From NCBI RefSeq assembly GCF_001412215.1, contig NZ_LLWP01000004.1, forward strand, positions 62,001-126,000: a stretch of 64,000 bases of DNA. Reading direction: 5' to 3'. The notes beneath the pieces were generated by a model. The model saw only the letters and a list, made by a program, of their open reading frames with translations. It searched no databases and was not told the DNA's origin. How positions within the stretch are numbered: position 1 is the first letter of the stretch; each line of letters opens with the position of its first letter. The translations under genes and the position numbers were made by a program. Positions 11,745 through 21,543 of the stretch are shown here, piece after piece. This DNA is from Pedobacter sp. Hv1 (lineage in GTDB: Bacteria; Bacteroidota; Bacteroidia; Sphingobacteriales; Sphingobacteriaceae).

Positions 11745-13160
11745 TTATTTAAATTCAAAATCATCAATGTAGAAGATACCTGGGTGTGGATGGCCCTCGC
11801 CACCCAATTGTACCACAATCTTATCATATAATGTTTGGGCTGAAGAACCTGAGTAATCAAATTCTAGCTGGATCCATGTATTGTATTGTGCTGGTAAAAT
11901 GGTCTTCACAATTTCGATCTGTGTTTGCCATGCATTGCCACCGAGTAATGAGTTCTGTAGTTTGATGGCCACGGTTGATTTCACTTTACTAAAATCGTTA
12001 CCACTCGGGATGAATACTTTCATCCTGATCTTGTTTTTTGTAGTTAAATCAAAACGATAAGGTAAAGTAACGTTTAAATTGCCATACTGTCCATCGTCTC
12101 CGGTTCTTTTTTCGTAATAACCAACTTTAGCAGAGGTATTTAATGGGAACTTAGAAGGATTATCGTATGATCTCACAAAATCCATGTTTTCAGGTATCCA
12201 AGTAATATTAGAGGTGGTTTGGAAATCGTCACTTAGATTGGCAGCTTGCATTGGTTTTTGTACAGGAGGTACAACTGGCCTCACATATCCTTTTCTAATC
12301 AGTTTCAAATACCAAGCATTTCCTGCGTTTGATTTATCTAAAGATCTCAACCACATTTCATCTTCAGTAAGTGAAAGAATTTGGTATTGTGAAACACCTA
12401 AATAGTAAGATATAAAGCCATTGCCGCTAATGGTGATGTATTTAGTGCCATTAATGGTGGTTACCAACCAGGTTAAATTGGTTGGGGGCGTATAATTTAC
12501 CATTGGATCTGACGTGCCTGTAGGCCCACCAATACCGGGTGCATTTGAAGCATTGGCAAATGTAGTTCCATTATTGGCATAAGTATATTTTAACGCATTC
12601 ATGTTAAACGTCATCTCGTCATCGTAAAAGCCCAAACCCGCTTTTTCATTTGGACCAGCTTGGTACCAGTCTGGAAATTGCGAAGCCACTGGTCCAACAC
12701 CCAAATGTCCTGGTTGTGTTTGGTCAATGATCCAGGTTTTGCCAGTAGCATTGCCTAAACCACCAGAAAGGGTAACAAACGCAGGGTCTGTTAACATGGC
12801 CGGGTTAGTTGCAGCAATATTAATGGTTTTTGTAGATGATGCATAACCACCATCTGTTACAATGGTTAGTTTAACGGTATAATTGCCAACTAAAGGATAG
12901 GCTGCCTGTACATCATTTCCCTCTGCAGTTGCACCATTCCCAAAGTCCCAGATGGCCCTAAAACCAGGCGATTCGTTTTTGAAATTAATGATATTGGCAT
13001 TGGCACTTGTTGGTGCTGAGCTAAATTTAACCTGGTCTGCAGTAGGGGCAGCACCTAGATCTTTTAGCGCATTGTCTTTTTTACAAGCGCTAATTAAGGT
13101 TAACATCAAACATAAACTTAGCCAGATTGATGTTTTTATTGTGTTTTTAATTGATTTCAT
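11745..13160 (-). CDS. PKD-domain surface lipoprotein, probable glycan-binding protein of the PUL
   Basis: A 471-residue lipoprotein (signal ending LTLISACKKD, Cys26). A PKD domain occupies about residues 45-113, with the telltale WDFGNG and YTVKLTIV strands. The middle part (about 125-290) is tryptophan/glycine-rich and unassigned. The C-terminal part (about 310-471) looks like a carbohydrate-binding beta-sandwich ending in IFYIDDFEFK, a common close to such modules. No catalytic glycosidase motif was seen. Position between susD and GH16 (11 bp after susD) suggests a SusE/SusF-like surface glycan-binding role, which is an inference from context. Confidence 0.8.
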   Translation of the reverse strand: MKSIKNTIKTSIWLSLCLMLTLISACKKDNALKDLGAAPTADQVKFSSAPTSANANIINFKNESPGFRAIWDFGNGATAEGNDVQAAYPLVGNYTVKLTIVTDGGYASSTKTINIAATNPAMLTDPAFVTLSGGLGNATGKTWIIDQTQPGHLGVGPVASQFPDWYQAGPNEKAGLGFYDDEMTFNMNALKYTYANNGTTFANASNAPGIGGPTGTSDPMVNYTPPTNLTWLVTTINGTKYITISGNGFISYYLGVSQYQILSLTEDEMWLRSLDKSNAGNAWYLKLIRKGYVRPVVPPVQKPMQAANLSDDFQTTSNITWIPENMDFVRSYDNPSKFPLNTSAKVGYYEKRTGDDGQYGNLNVTLPYRFDLTTKNKIRMKVFIPSGNDFSKVKSTVAIKLQNSLLGGNAWQTQIEIVKTILPAQYNTWIQLEFDYSGSSAQTLYDKIVVQLGGEGHPHPGIFYIDDFEFK

Positions 13161-13171
13161 TTTTTGAATGA

Positions 13172-14680
13172 TTAATAACCAGGATTCTGTTTAATAACTC
13201 CTTTAGTAACATCGATTTCTGATTGTGGAATAGGCAAGTACTCACTTTTGTTAGCTTTATAACCAAGAGGTCCTAAAACTGTTACTGCTCTGCCTGTGCG
13301 CACCAAGTCAAAAAAGCGGTGTCCTTCTGTTGCCAGCTCTAATCTGCGTTCGTTATAGATGTTATCTAATGTTGCAGGAACAGATCCTAAACCAACTCTT
13401 CCTCTAACTGCATCAAGTAGTTCTTTGGCCCTAGTAGGGTTACTGCCATTTTTAACTAAGGCTTCTGCTTGCATTAGATAGGTGTCTGCCAACCTGATTT
13501 CGATTTCGTTAATAGGCCAATTTTGCTCTGCTACACCCAAGGTAGAACGGTAAACTTTTAATGGTGCATATTTTCTAATGAAATAATCGGTGTTTTGGTA
13601 ACGGGCGTTATAAGTAGCGCCTGCAGCTTTTAAAGCAGCTCCATCAATAATTGTAGCCGCAAAACGAGGATCTGTTTTTAATACATTTACCAAGTCTAAA
13701 GTAACCGGACAGAAACCCCATCCACTAGAATAAGTATCGCCATTGTAGGTATCCATACCAATAAATTGAGTGGCTACGTTCCCTTCGCCGCCATTGATCC
13801 ATCCCCAATCGCCCCATGCTGCATTATTTGAGTGAGGGATTTCTAAGATAGACTCAGAATTGAATTTATTTGCAGGATCAAAAATATCAGCATAATTGGT
13901 CATTAATTTATAACCATAAGCATTACCTGTTTTGTTTACATCTTCAAATAAGGTAATGGCTTCTGCCAATTTGGTATTGTCGTTTTGATACAATAAAACT
14001 TTGGCCAATTGTGCTTTTGCAGCCCCTTGTGATGTTCTGCCTTTTTCTGCAGCAGCAACAAGAGGGGGTAAGCCTGCAATGGCATCTCTCAAGTCTTTTT
14101 CTATCTGCGCATAAATTTGTGCAGGTGCAGATTGTTTTTGTGTATATAACTCTGCAGTTGGTAATGTAGTTACAATTAAAGGAACATTGCCAAACCATCT
14201 TACCAGATCAAAATAAAAATAAGCTCTTAAAAATTTAGCTTCTGCGGTTGCCCTTGTTTTAAAAGAAGCAGATAAGGTAGTTGACTTATCAATTTTGCTT
14301 AAGATTAGGTTGGCACGGTTAATTCCACTATAGTTTTTGTTCCACAAACCACCCTGAGGTCCAACAAAAGAGCTCATGTTAAAATTGTCATAAGCAACCC
14401 ATGCTGGTTGATCTGCGGCATTACTACCACCTGCCCAACAATCATCAGAAGCTGCACTTAACAATGGCATTTTCATGGTATAGCCACCAGTGGTGCCCCA
14501 TTGCATTACATCGTATACTGCAATCACACCTTGCATTACTTCTTTTTCATTTTTGTAGAAATTGTCTTCTAGCGTTGTCCCTTTTGGAGTTAATTCTAAA
14601 AAATCTTTCTTACATGATACAAAAATCTGCATCATCGCAACTATTGCGATTGTGCTTTTTATATATTTATTTTTCATCAT
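13172..14680 (-). CDS. SusD/RagB-family starch-binding-like outer-membrane lipoprotein
   Basis: A 502-residue protein with lipoprotein signal MMKNKYIKSTIAIVAMMQIF then VSCKKDF. Family hallmarks are FLELTPKGT near the N-terminus, the TPR-like helix segment RATAEAKFLRAYFYFDLVRWFG, and the C-terminal NEIEIRLADTYLMQAEALVK and IYNERRLELATEGHRFFDLVRTG motifs. SusD proteins form the lid of the SusC porin and hand over oligosaccharides. The gene follows susC by 9 bp and precedes the PKD lipoprotein by 11 bp, so the pair is co-transcribed. The GH16 in the same operon points to a beta-glucan ligand. Confidence 0.95.
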   Translation of the reverse strand: MMKNKYIKSTIAIVAMMQIFVSCKKDFLELTPKGTTLEDNFYKNEKEVMQGVIAVYDVMQWGTTGGYTMKMPLLSAASDDCWAGGSNAADQPAWVAYDNFNMSSFVGPQGGLWNKNYSGINRANLILSKIDKSTTLSASFKTRATAEAKFLRAYFYFDLVRWFGNVPLIVTTLPTAELYTQKQSAPAQIYAQIEKDLRDAIAGLPPLVAAAEKGRTSQGAAKAQLAKVLLYQNDNTKLAEAITLFEDVNKTGNAYGYKLMTNYADIFDPANKFNSESILEIPHSNNAAWGDWGWINGGEGNVATQFIGMDTYNGDTYSSGWGFCPVTLDLVNVLKTDPRFAATIIDGAALKAAGATYNARYQNTDYFIRKYAPLKVYRSTLGVAEQNWPINEIEIRLADTYLMQAEALVKNGSNPTRAKELLDAVRGRVGLGSVPATLDNIYNERRLELATEGHRFFDLVRTGRAVTVLGPLGYKANKSEYLPIPQSEIDVTKGVIKQNPGY

Positions 14681-14689
14681 TTATAATTA

Positions 14690-17600
14690 TTAAAAACCAA
14701 CATTTATACCAGCAAAATAAGTTCTTGCTTGTGGATAAAAACCACGATCTACACCATAACTGCCACCACCAATCTCTGGGTCAAAGCCTGTATATTTTGT
14801 TAGGGTTAATAAATTGTTCGCCATCAAATAAAATCTTATTTTGTTGATGCCTGCTTTTTGGGTCAACTTATTAGGTAGGGTATAACCGATCTGTAATGTT
14901 TTGATCCTGAAATAAGAACCATCTTCTATAAATAGGCTAGATACTCTACTGTAGTTCTCATTGGTATCGTTTAAAGTTAGTCGTGGTACTTTGTTGCTTG
15001 TACCTTCACCTGTCCATCTGTTTAAAATAGCAGTGGTGTAGTTTGAAGTTGGTAAATCAAATCTTCTTGTTGCATTAAAGATCTGGTTACCAGCAACACC
15101 TTGACCTAATACCACCATATCGAAACCTTTGTAGGCCGCATTGAAGGTAATGCCATAAGTGAAATCTGGGGTTGGATCGCCAATAATCTGTCTATCATTA
15201 GGGTCAATTGATCCATTACCATTTACATCAATAAATTTAATATCACCAGGTTTAGCATTTGGTTGGATTAAACCACCAGCACTATTCTTGTAATTGTTGA
15301 TTTCTGCTTGATTTTGGAACAACCCATCACTTCTATAGCCATAAAATGAACCAATGGCATGGCCAAGTTTGGTACGTGTAACCTCCAAGTTTTGAGGGGT
15401 TACTGTTTGACCACCTAAAAATTCTTTGTCAGCACCTAAGAATACGATTTTGTTTTTTACAAATGATCCATTGGCAGCAACTCTAAATGAAAAATCGCCA
15501 ATCTTTTTGTTATAACCCAATTCCAACTCAAAACCAGAGTTTTCAAGATCGGCAATATTACCAATCGGACCATTGTTACCTACATAACCCGGTACGGCAA
15601 TTTGTAATAACATACCGCTGGTTTTCTTTTTATACCAGTTGGCCGTTAAACTGATGTTGTTAAACAAGGTTGCATCTAAACCAACATCGGTAGAAGATGT
15701 TTCTTCCCATCTTAAATCTGGATTAGATAATGCATCTGGACTAACGCCGATATTTAAACCTGCGCTAGTACCCAAAGTGTAGTTTCTGCCACCACTTACC
15801 GTAGATAGGTATCTAAAATCGCCAATGTTATCATTACCTGTTACCCCATATGAGCCTCTGAACTTTAAGAAAGTAACATATTTATTTTGAGGAAAGAAGC
15901 TCTCTTTGGTGATGACCCAACCTGCAGAAGCAGAAGGGAAGTAACCAAACTTGTTGTTCGGTCCAAAACGTGATGATCCATCTCTACGGATGATACCAGT
16001 AAATAAATATTTCTCATCGTAATCATAAGTTAAACGAGCAAATGCAGAGTTCAATGTATTGAGATATTCAAAACCTCCACCATCGCGATTTTCTCTGGCT
16101 ACTGCAAACCTTAATGAAGCATCTTTAAGATTGTCTACAGGTAGATTTTGGTAGGCTACACTTTGTCCTTCGCCTTTGTTTTTCTGTGCTGAATAACCTA
16201 ATAAGGCAGTGAAATTATGTTTTTGGATGGATTTGGTATAACTAACTGTATTTTCTAACGACCAGAACAAACCTCTATTAAGGTTTCTGTTGTAAGAATT
16301 TACAAGCACACTAAAAGTTGGACTTAAATAATGAACAGGAGTGAAGCCTTGTCCACCATAAAATGCCAAATCGACACCACCTTGCGATCTTATTTTTAAT
16401 CCTTTGATAATTTCTGCCTCAACATAAGCATTACCTACAATTTTATCAGACCAGCCATTGCCTTGTGCTACTGCCAATGCCGCTAATGGATTTAGGATCT
16501 CTGATTGCGCAATTGTAGATATCCCGAATGGGAAACCTTGTGCATTTCTTACTACTGGGTTTGTACTATATGGACTTGCATTAATCTTTGCAGGATCAGT
16601 TTCAATAATTGGGGTTATAGGATCCATATTGATCGCTCTGCCCAACGGCGAACCATATTCGCTATTGGTACCTACACCTACAGAATTGGTACGGGTGTAG
16701 CCAATGGTCTGGCCAAATTTGATGGCTTTGGTAATCTGGTGGTCTGAATTGAAACGGGCAGTAAATCTTTTGTATTTTGAGTTACTGGTAGCTACAATAC
16801 CATCTTGATCGAAATAGCCAAAAGAACTATAATAGGTAGATTTTTCATTACCACCACTTATGCTTAATTCGTGATTTTGGATTTTAGCACTGTTGTTAAA
16901 TACAGCTGCTTGCCAATCTGTACCCACTCCATATTGCGATGGATTAGGGAAACGTGGGGCTGGTATATTTGGCGTTGCCGTTAACTGGGCTTCGTTATAT
17001 AGTGTAGCAAATTGTGTGGCATTTAGCAGGTCTAGTTTTCTAGCCGGTGCTTGTGTGCCCAGGTAAGTGTTGTAATTTACACTCATCTTTCCACTTTTAC
17101 TTCCTCTTTTTGTAGTGATGATAATAACGCCATTTGCTGCTCTTGCACCATAAATGGCCGCAGAGGCTGCATCTTTTAAAACCTCAATAGATTCGATGTC
17201 TGCTTGGTTAAGGTAGTCTATACCACCACCAACTTGCACACCATCTACTACATACAAGGCTTCACTGTTATTGATAGAGGTTGTACCCCTAATCCGCAGT
17301 GTAGCGCCATCGCCAGGTTGGCCAGAACTCGAAGTAATGGTTAAGCCTGACGTTCTACCTTGTAATGATTGCTCGATACGTGTAACGGGCATATTTTCTA
17401 AATCGGAAGCCTTTACTTGAGAAATAGCTCCTGTAACCACACTTTTCTTTTGTGTACCATAACCAATTACTACTACCTCACCCAAGCCGCTAGTTTGTTC
17501 GGTTAATACAATACTAATAGGTTGGTTGTTGTTTACAGTAAAGCTTTGGGTTTCCATGCCTATTTGTGAAAAGACAAGCACTGCACCTAGTTTGGGAACT

Positions 17601-17794
17601 TTGATTCGGAAGGCACCATTTTGGTCGGTGGCCACTCCGGTTTTTGTTCCTTCAATTTGAACTGACACCCCTGGTATGGGCAGCCCATCAATTTTGGAGA
17701 TTACTTTTCCCGATACGTCTATTTCTTGCGCCCAGACACTGGCAGAAAAAAACAGGGAAAACAGCAAAAGAATGAACGTAGATTTTCCTTTCAT
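14690..17794 (-). CDS. SusC/RagA-family TonB-linked outer-membrane transporter
   Basis: A 1034-residue protein with a signal peptide cut after SASVWAQ. A carboxypeptidase-regulatory-like domain follows (about 25-100, VSGKVISKIDGLPIPGVSV). The TonB-box-like VVVIGYGTQKK and plug domain come next (about 105-225, including LRIRGTTSI, ALYVVDGV and ASAAIYGARAANGVI). The rest is a 22-strand-type barrel ending in an aromatic-rich strand with phenylalanine last (GINVGF). It imports oligosaccharides through the outer membrane using TonB energy. As the first gene of the PUL operon it is transcribed away from the sensor-regulator gene at 18084, and a -7-like element lies 88 bp upstream of its start. Confidence 0.96.
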   Translation of the reverse strand: MKGKSTFILLLFSLFFSASVWAQEIDVSGKVISKIDGLPIPGVSVQIEGTKTGVATDQNGAFRIKVPKLGAVLVFSQIGMETQSFTVNNNQPISIVLTEQTSGLGEVVVIGYGTQKKSVVTGAISQVKASDLENMPVTRIEQSLQGRTSGLTITSSSGQPGDGATLRIRGTTSINNSEALYVVDGVQVGGGIDYLNQADIESIEVLKDAASAAIYGARAANGVIIITTKRGSKSGKMSVNYNTYLGTQAPARKLDLLNATQFATLYNEAQLTATPNIPAPRFPNPSQYGVGTDWQAAVFNNSAKIQNHELSISGGNEKSTYYSSFGYFDQDGIVATSNSKYKRFTARFNSDHQITKAIKFGQTIGYTRTNSVGVGTNSEYGSPLGRAINMDPITPIIETDPAKINASPYSTNPVVRNAQGFPFGISTIAQSEILNPLAALAVAQGNGWSDKIVGNAYVEAEIIKGLKIRSQGGVDLAFYGGQGFTPVHYLSPTFSVLVNSYNRNLNRGLFWSLENTVSYTKSIQKHNFTALLGYSAQKNKGEGQSVAYQNLPVDNLKDASLRFAVARENRDGGGFEYLNTLNSAFARLTYDYDEKYLFTGIIRRDGSSRFGPNNKFGYFPSASAGWVITKESFFPQNKYVTFLKFRGSYGVTGNDNIGDFRYLSTVSGGRNYTLGTSAGLNIGVSPDALSNPDLRWEETSSTDVGLDATLFNNISLTANWYKKKTSGMLLQIAVPGYVGNNGPIGNIADLENSGFELELGYNKKIGDFSFRVAANGSFVKNKIVFLGADKEFLGGQTVTPQNLEVTRTKLGHAIGSFYGYRSDGLFQNQAEINNYKNSAGGLIQPNAKPGDIKFIDVNGNGSIDPNDRQIIGDPTPDFTYGITFNAAYKGFDMVVLGQGVAGNQIFNATRRFDLPTSNYTTAILNRWTGEGTSNKVPRLTLNDTNENYSRVSSLFIEDGSYFRIKTLQIGYTLPNKLTQKAGINKIRFYLMANNLLTLTKYTGFDPEIGGGSYGVDRGFYPQARTYFAGINVGF

Positions 17795-17881
17795 AACAAA
17801 TAAATTAAAGTTTATATTTTAGTTAGTTCATCACCATTGTTAACGAGTAGAAACAAGTCAATTTTGGCAATGGATGTAACA

Positions 17882-17889
17882 CAAATATA
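17882..17889 (-). promoter_or_regulatory. Candidate -7 element (TATATTTG) of the susC operon
   Basis: Read on the minus strand, TATATTTG fits the Bacteroidota -7 consensus TAnnTTTG and lies 88 bp before the susC start, in the divergent spacer shared with the regulator. No clear TTTG was found at the -33 spacing, so this may be an activator-dependent promoter or a chance match. Confidence 0.35.
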
Positions 17890-18083
17890 TACGTACAACT
17901 ACCCGAATGTGAAAAAGTGACCCACTACAATACCCATACAAGAAGTACTTTTTTCTGCAAAATCGATTAGAATACGCAATATGTTACCACAACAAGATGA
18001 ATTTTCTTATCTTCATGAAACAATAACTACCAAGTACTATAACCAATTGTAAACTACTAACTGAACTAATCTTTTTTAAAGAA

Positions 18084-20957
18084 ATGAGGTTTATCTTTTT
18101 GATCTTATTATTCTATTTATTGCCAGTTGGTATGGTAAATGCCCAAGATCCAATTGGCTTGCCACAGGTAACAAGCTATACTGGTTTAGACTATGGAGCG
18201 GGTACCCAGAACTGGGGCATTGCACAAGATCATCAAGGAGTTTTATATTTTGCCAATAATGAAGGGCTGTTAACTTTTAATGGTGCGTATTGGAAACGTT
18301 ATCCTTTTCCTAATAAAACTGTTTTAAGATCGGTGAAGATAGACAAACAAGGAAAGATCTTTGTGGGTGCACAAGACGAGATTGGCTATTATTACCCTGA
18401 TAAGAATGGAACACTGACCTATAAATCGCTTAAAAATCTGATACCAGCAGCAGATCGTCAATTTGCTGATGTTTGGAATATCGTGTTACTAAATGATGAA
18501 GTCTATTTTAGAACAGTAACCAAGATATTTAAGCTAAAGAACAATAAAATAGAGGTATATAGAACTCAATTAACCTGGGTTTACATGGGGGTAGCCAACA
18601 ATGAAGTTGTGGCTCAAGAAATAAACATTGGCTTAAAAACCCTGAAAGATGGAAAGTGGATAGTGAAGTGTAACGATCCAAGGATCATCAATGCCAACAT
18701 TACTGCTACACTTCCCTACAAAGGGGATACTTTATTAATTACAACTTTAAAAGATGGGTTGTTTTTGTTAATAAATAATAAACTGATTAAAAAGAATAGC
18801 CCACTAGACCATATATTTTATAATGATCGGATCAATGGAGCCATTCAGATCAATGATGATTTATATGCTTTGGGTACCACCTCATCGGCTTTATTGATCA
18901 TTAATAAAAAAGGAGAGCTGGAAAGACAGTTTTCTTATGCCGAAGGGTTATTGAACAATAACATTAGAAGTATTTTTATTGATCACCACCAAAACCTATG
19001 GCTAGGGCTTGACGATGGGATCTCATTTATTGCATTTAACAGTGCAATCAAACATATCTATCCCGATCGGAATAAACAGATCTCGAGTTATGCCAGTCGA
19101 ATCTTCGACCATAGATTATATGTTGGTACATCTAATGGCTTGTTTTCGGCACCTGTAGATCTCAATCAGACAGATATTAGCAATAGCAAATCGAAATTTG
19201 CAGAAGTAAACAATACCAAGGGGCAAACCTGGGGTTTGGCAGAAATTAACAAACATTTGTTATTGGCAAACGAAGAAGGTGCATTTGATGTGAAAAACAA
19301 CAATGCCAAACAATTGTACGATGCCATTGGGACCTGGTTGTACAGGCCATTGGGCGATAAAGTAATTACGGGAACTTACACTGGTTTGCAGATTTTGGAT
19401 TTTAAAGATGATGAGCTGGTAAATAATCGAAACTTCCTCTCTTTAAATGAACCCTTAAGATTTGTGGCCATAGACAATAAAGTAAACTGTATTTGGGCGT
19501 CACATCCGTACAGGGGTATTTTTAAGATGGATCTTTCTGCCGACAAGCAAAGAATTGTTAAAACAAGCTTGATGACAGAAAAAGATGGTTTGCCATTAAC
19601 CTTATATAATTATGTGTTTGCACTTAAAAATAAAATAGTAGCGGCCACATCTGATGGGATTTATGAGTATAATCCAAAAAAGAAAAAATTTCAAGTCAGC
19701 AGCTTTTTCAGACCAATTTTTAAAAGTATTCCTATTCAATGTTTAGTTGAAGATGATACGGGTAAACTGTGGTTTGTATCAGATAAAAAGGTAGGTGTTG
19801 TTGATTTAAAGAAGAAAAGCGGAAATCAGAATTTTACTATTGTTGAACTTCCAGAGCTATCTCAAAAGATTGTAGCCGGTTTCGAAAATATATACCCTTA
19901 TAACGATAACAATATATTTATCGGTGCCAATAAAGGGCTAATCCATTTAGATTATCAGAAATATGCGGCCAATATCTATAAGCCAAATGTATTGTTAGGC
20001 CAAATCCGTATCATGGGTAAAACAGATAGTATATTGTTTGGTGGCTATTTTAACAATGTAAAACCCCAAAAGAAATACAACGCTAAATTGCCTTATAAGT
20101 TTAATTCGCTACATTTTGAATATGCGTCTACCTTATTTGAACAAAGAGAGAATATTGAATATAGCTTTCAGCTGAAAGGCTATGATGACGATTGGTCTGC
20201 ATGGAGCAGTAAAAGTGAAAAAGATTATACCAATTTGGCACATGGCAACTATACCTTTAAAGTTAAGGCAAGAAACAACCTGGGTAACGAATCTGAGCCT
20301 GTAACTTATAGCTTTACCATTGCACCAGCCTGGTATCGAAGCAATTTTGCCTATATCATTTATTTTATTGGTTTTATCTTTCTCTTGTATTTATTAATTA
20401 AATTCCAAGAGAAGGAACATCAAAAGGAGCAGGATAACTTAAGACAAAAACATCAATTAGAAATAGAAAGAAACGAACAACAGATAACCAAACTCCAAAA
20501 GAAACAATTAGAGGCTGATGTAGAGTTTAAAAATAAAGAATTGGCCACTACTACCATGCATTTGGTGCAACGTGGTAAATTATTATCTAAAATAGGAGAT
20601 GAGCTTTTGCCTTTGGTACAGCAAACCACCAATAAAGACACAGCTAATGATATTAAAAAGGTAATTCGTTTGTTAAATGAGGCTAAAAAGCTAGATAGTG
20701 ATTGGGACCAGTTTGCTGTCCATTTTGACCACGTTCACGCTAACTTTTTAAGCAACCTGAAAGATAAATATCCTAATTTGAGTCCAAGCGATTTAAAGCT
20801 CTGTGCCTATCTAAAAATGAACCTTTCGTCAAAAGAAATTGCACAGCTCTTAAACATTACTCCCCGGGCTGTAGAGGTAAGTAGGTATCGTTTGCGTAAA
20901 AAATTGGCTTTAAAGCCCGAAGTGAATTTGTTCGATTTCTTATTTAATAAAACCTAA
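18084..20957 (+). CDS. Membrane sensor-regulator: beta-propeller, Y_Y_Y and LuxR-type HTH
   Basis: A 957-residue protein with a signal peptide (cut near VNAQD). Two-component-regulator-type propeller repeats run from about 40 to 650 (for example NNIRSIFIDHHQNLWLGLDDGISF). A Y_Y_Y domain follows at about 675-745, with YSFQLKGYDDDWSAWS. One membrane helix lies at about 752-775 and a charged coiled coil at about 776-830. The C-terminal LuxR-like helix-turn-helix is at about 895-940 (SPSDLKLCAYLKMNLSSKEIAQLL). There is no histidine-kinase or receiver domain, so it differs from a hybrid two-component system: signal binding and DNA binding are in one chain. It is divergent from susC and probably activates the beta-glucan locus. 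The Sus regulation role is an inference from position. Confidence 0.88.
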   Translation: MRFIFLILLFYLLPVGMVNAQDPIGLPQVTSYTGLDYGAGTQNWGIAQDHQGVLYFANNEGLLTFNGAYWKRYPFPNKTVLRSVKIDKQGKIFVGAQDEIGYYYPDKNGTLTYKSLKNLIPAADRQFADVWNIVLLNDEVYFRTVTKIFKLKNNKIEVYRTQLTWVYMGVANNEVVAQEINIGLKTLKDGKWIVKCNDPRIINANITATLPYKGDTLLITTLKDGLFLLINNKLIKKNSPLDHIFYNDRINGAIQINDDLYALGTTSSALLIINKKGELERQFSYAEGLLNNNIRSIFIDHHQNLWLGLDDGISFIAFNSAIKHIYPDRNKQISSYASRIFDHRLYVGTSNGLFSAPVDLNQTDISNSKSKFAEVNNTKGQTWGLAEINKHLLLANEEGAFDVKNNNAKQLYDAIGTWLYRPLGDKVITGTYTGLQILDFKDDELVNNRNFLSLNEPLRFVAIDNKVNCIWASHPYRGIFKMDLSADKQRIVKTSLMTEKDGLPLTLYNYVFALKNKIVAATSDGIYEYNPKKKKFQVSSFFRPIFKSIPIQCLVEDDTGKLWFVSDKKVGVVDLKKKSGNQNFTIVELPELSQKIVAGFENIYPYNDNNIFIGANKGLIHLDYQKYAANIYKPNVLLGQIRIMGKTDSILFGGYFNNVKPQKKYNAKLPYKFNSLHFEYASTLFEQRENIEYSFQLKGYDDDWSAWSSKSEKDYTNLAHGNYTFKVKARNNLGNESEPVTYSFTIAPAWYRSNFAYIIYFIGFIFLLYLLIKFQEKEHQKEQDNLRQKHQLEIERNEQQITKLQKKQLEADVEFKNKELATTTMHLVQRGKLLSKIGDELLPLVQQTTNKDTANDIKKVIRLLNEAKKLDSDWDQFAVHFDHVHANFLSNLKDKYPNLSPSDLKLCAYLKMNLSSKEIAQLLNITPRAVEVSRYRLRKKLALKPEVNLFDFLFNKT

Positions 20958-20963
20958 AAACTT

Positions 20964-21506
20964 TTATTTAGCTAGTTCACAACACTTGTAGTATGCTTTT
21001 ACTTTTTGTTCTTTAACAGACCAGGCAATATAGATCTTAGTGTCTTTACCAAGCCTGTAATCAAAACCATTGAGCATGGTTTGTTTAAGTTCATTATAAA
21101 AATCCTTATCGGGAACATTATTGTCTGGTTGTTCTTGTTCGGTAACCGCTGGGATTAAAAAGTGTTGCTCATCAAAGAAGTAATTGATCTCATCATTTAA
21201 GAATTTAACTTTTTCTTCTTCTTTTTTCAACTCGGCACTGGCCAGGTAACTTTTTAAAAGTTCTGCTGCCTTGATCTCTTGCTTGTAGATTTGTACACCT
21301 TTGTAAGAAGTAATGGTAAATAGGAGCGACATGTCCTTCGCTTTTTCACCTTTTAACTCAATTTTAAAGGTGTCTAATTTAACCGTATCTGAAAATGCTT
21401 GTAAGACTGTTTTTTTGGTATCTATTGCTGTTTCTTTTGATGGATTGCTATTGCAAGCAGCAAAAAACAAGACAAGGATAAGTAAGCTTAGGGAAGAAGA
21501 TTTCAT
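20964..21506 (-). CDS. Small lipoprotein of unknown function
   Basis: A 180-residue protein with a lipoprotein signal (LLILVLFFAACNSN, Cys18). The mature part is charged and mostly soluble, with a helical stretch rich in lysine and glutamate (AELKKEEEKVKFLNDEINYFF). No family was recognised. It converges with the PUL regulator, with 6 bases between the stops and no visible terminator, and lies 37 bp upstream of the kdsB end on a separate strand order, so it may be the distal gene of the trpS-dNK-kdsB run. Confidence 0.7.
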   Translation of the reverse strand: MKSSSLSLLILVLFFAACNSNPSKETAIDTKKTVLQAFSDTVKLDTFKIELKGEKAKDMSLLFTITSYKGVQIYKQEIKAAELLKSYLASAELKKEEEKVKFLNDEINYFFDEQHFLIPAVTEQEQPDNNVPDKDFYNELKQTMLNGFDYRLGKDTKIYIAWSVKEQKVKAYYKCCELAK

Positions 21507-21543
21507 ATGATGATTAATTAGCTATCGAAGATAAAAAAATATC

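Noticed and set aside
14401..14847. 148-codon ORF on plus strand
   Set aside because: It is antisense across the susC/susD junction; the two Sus genes are certain and the translation is low-complexity.
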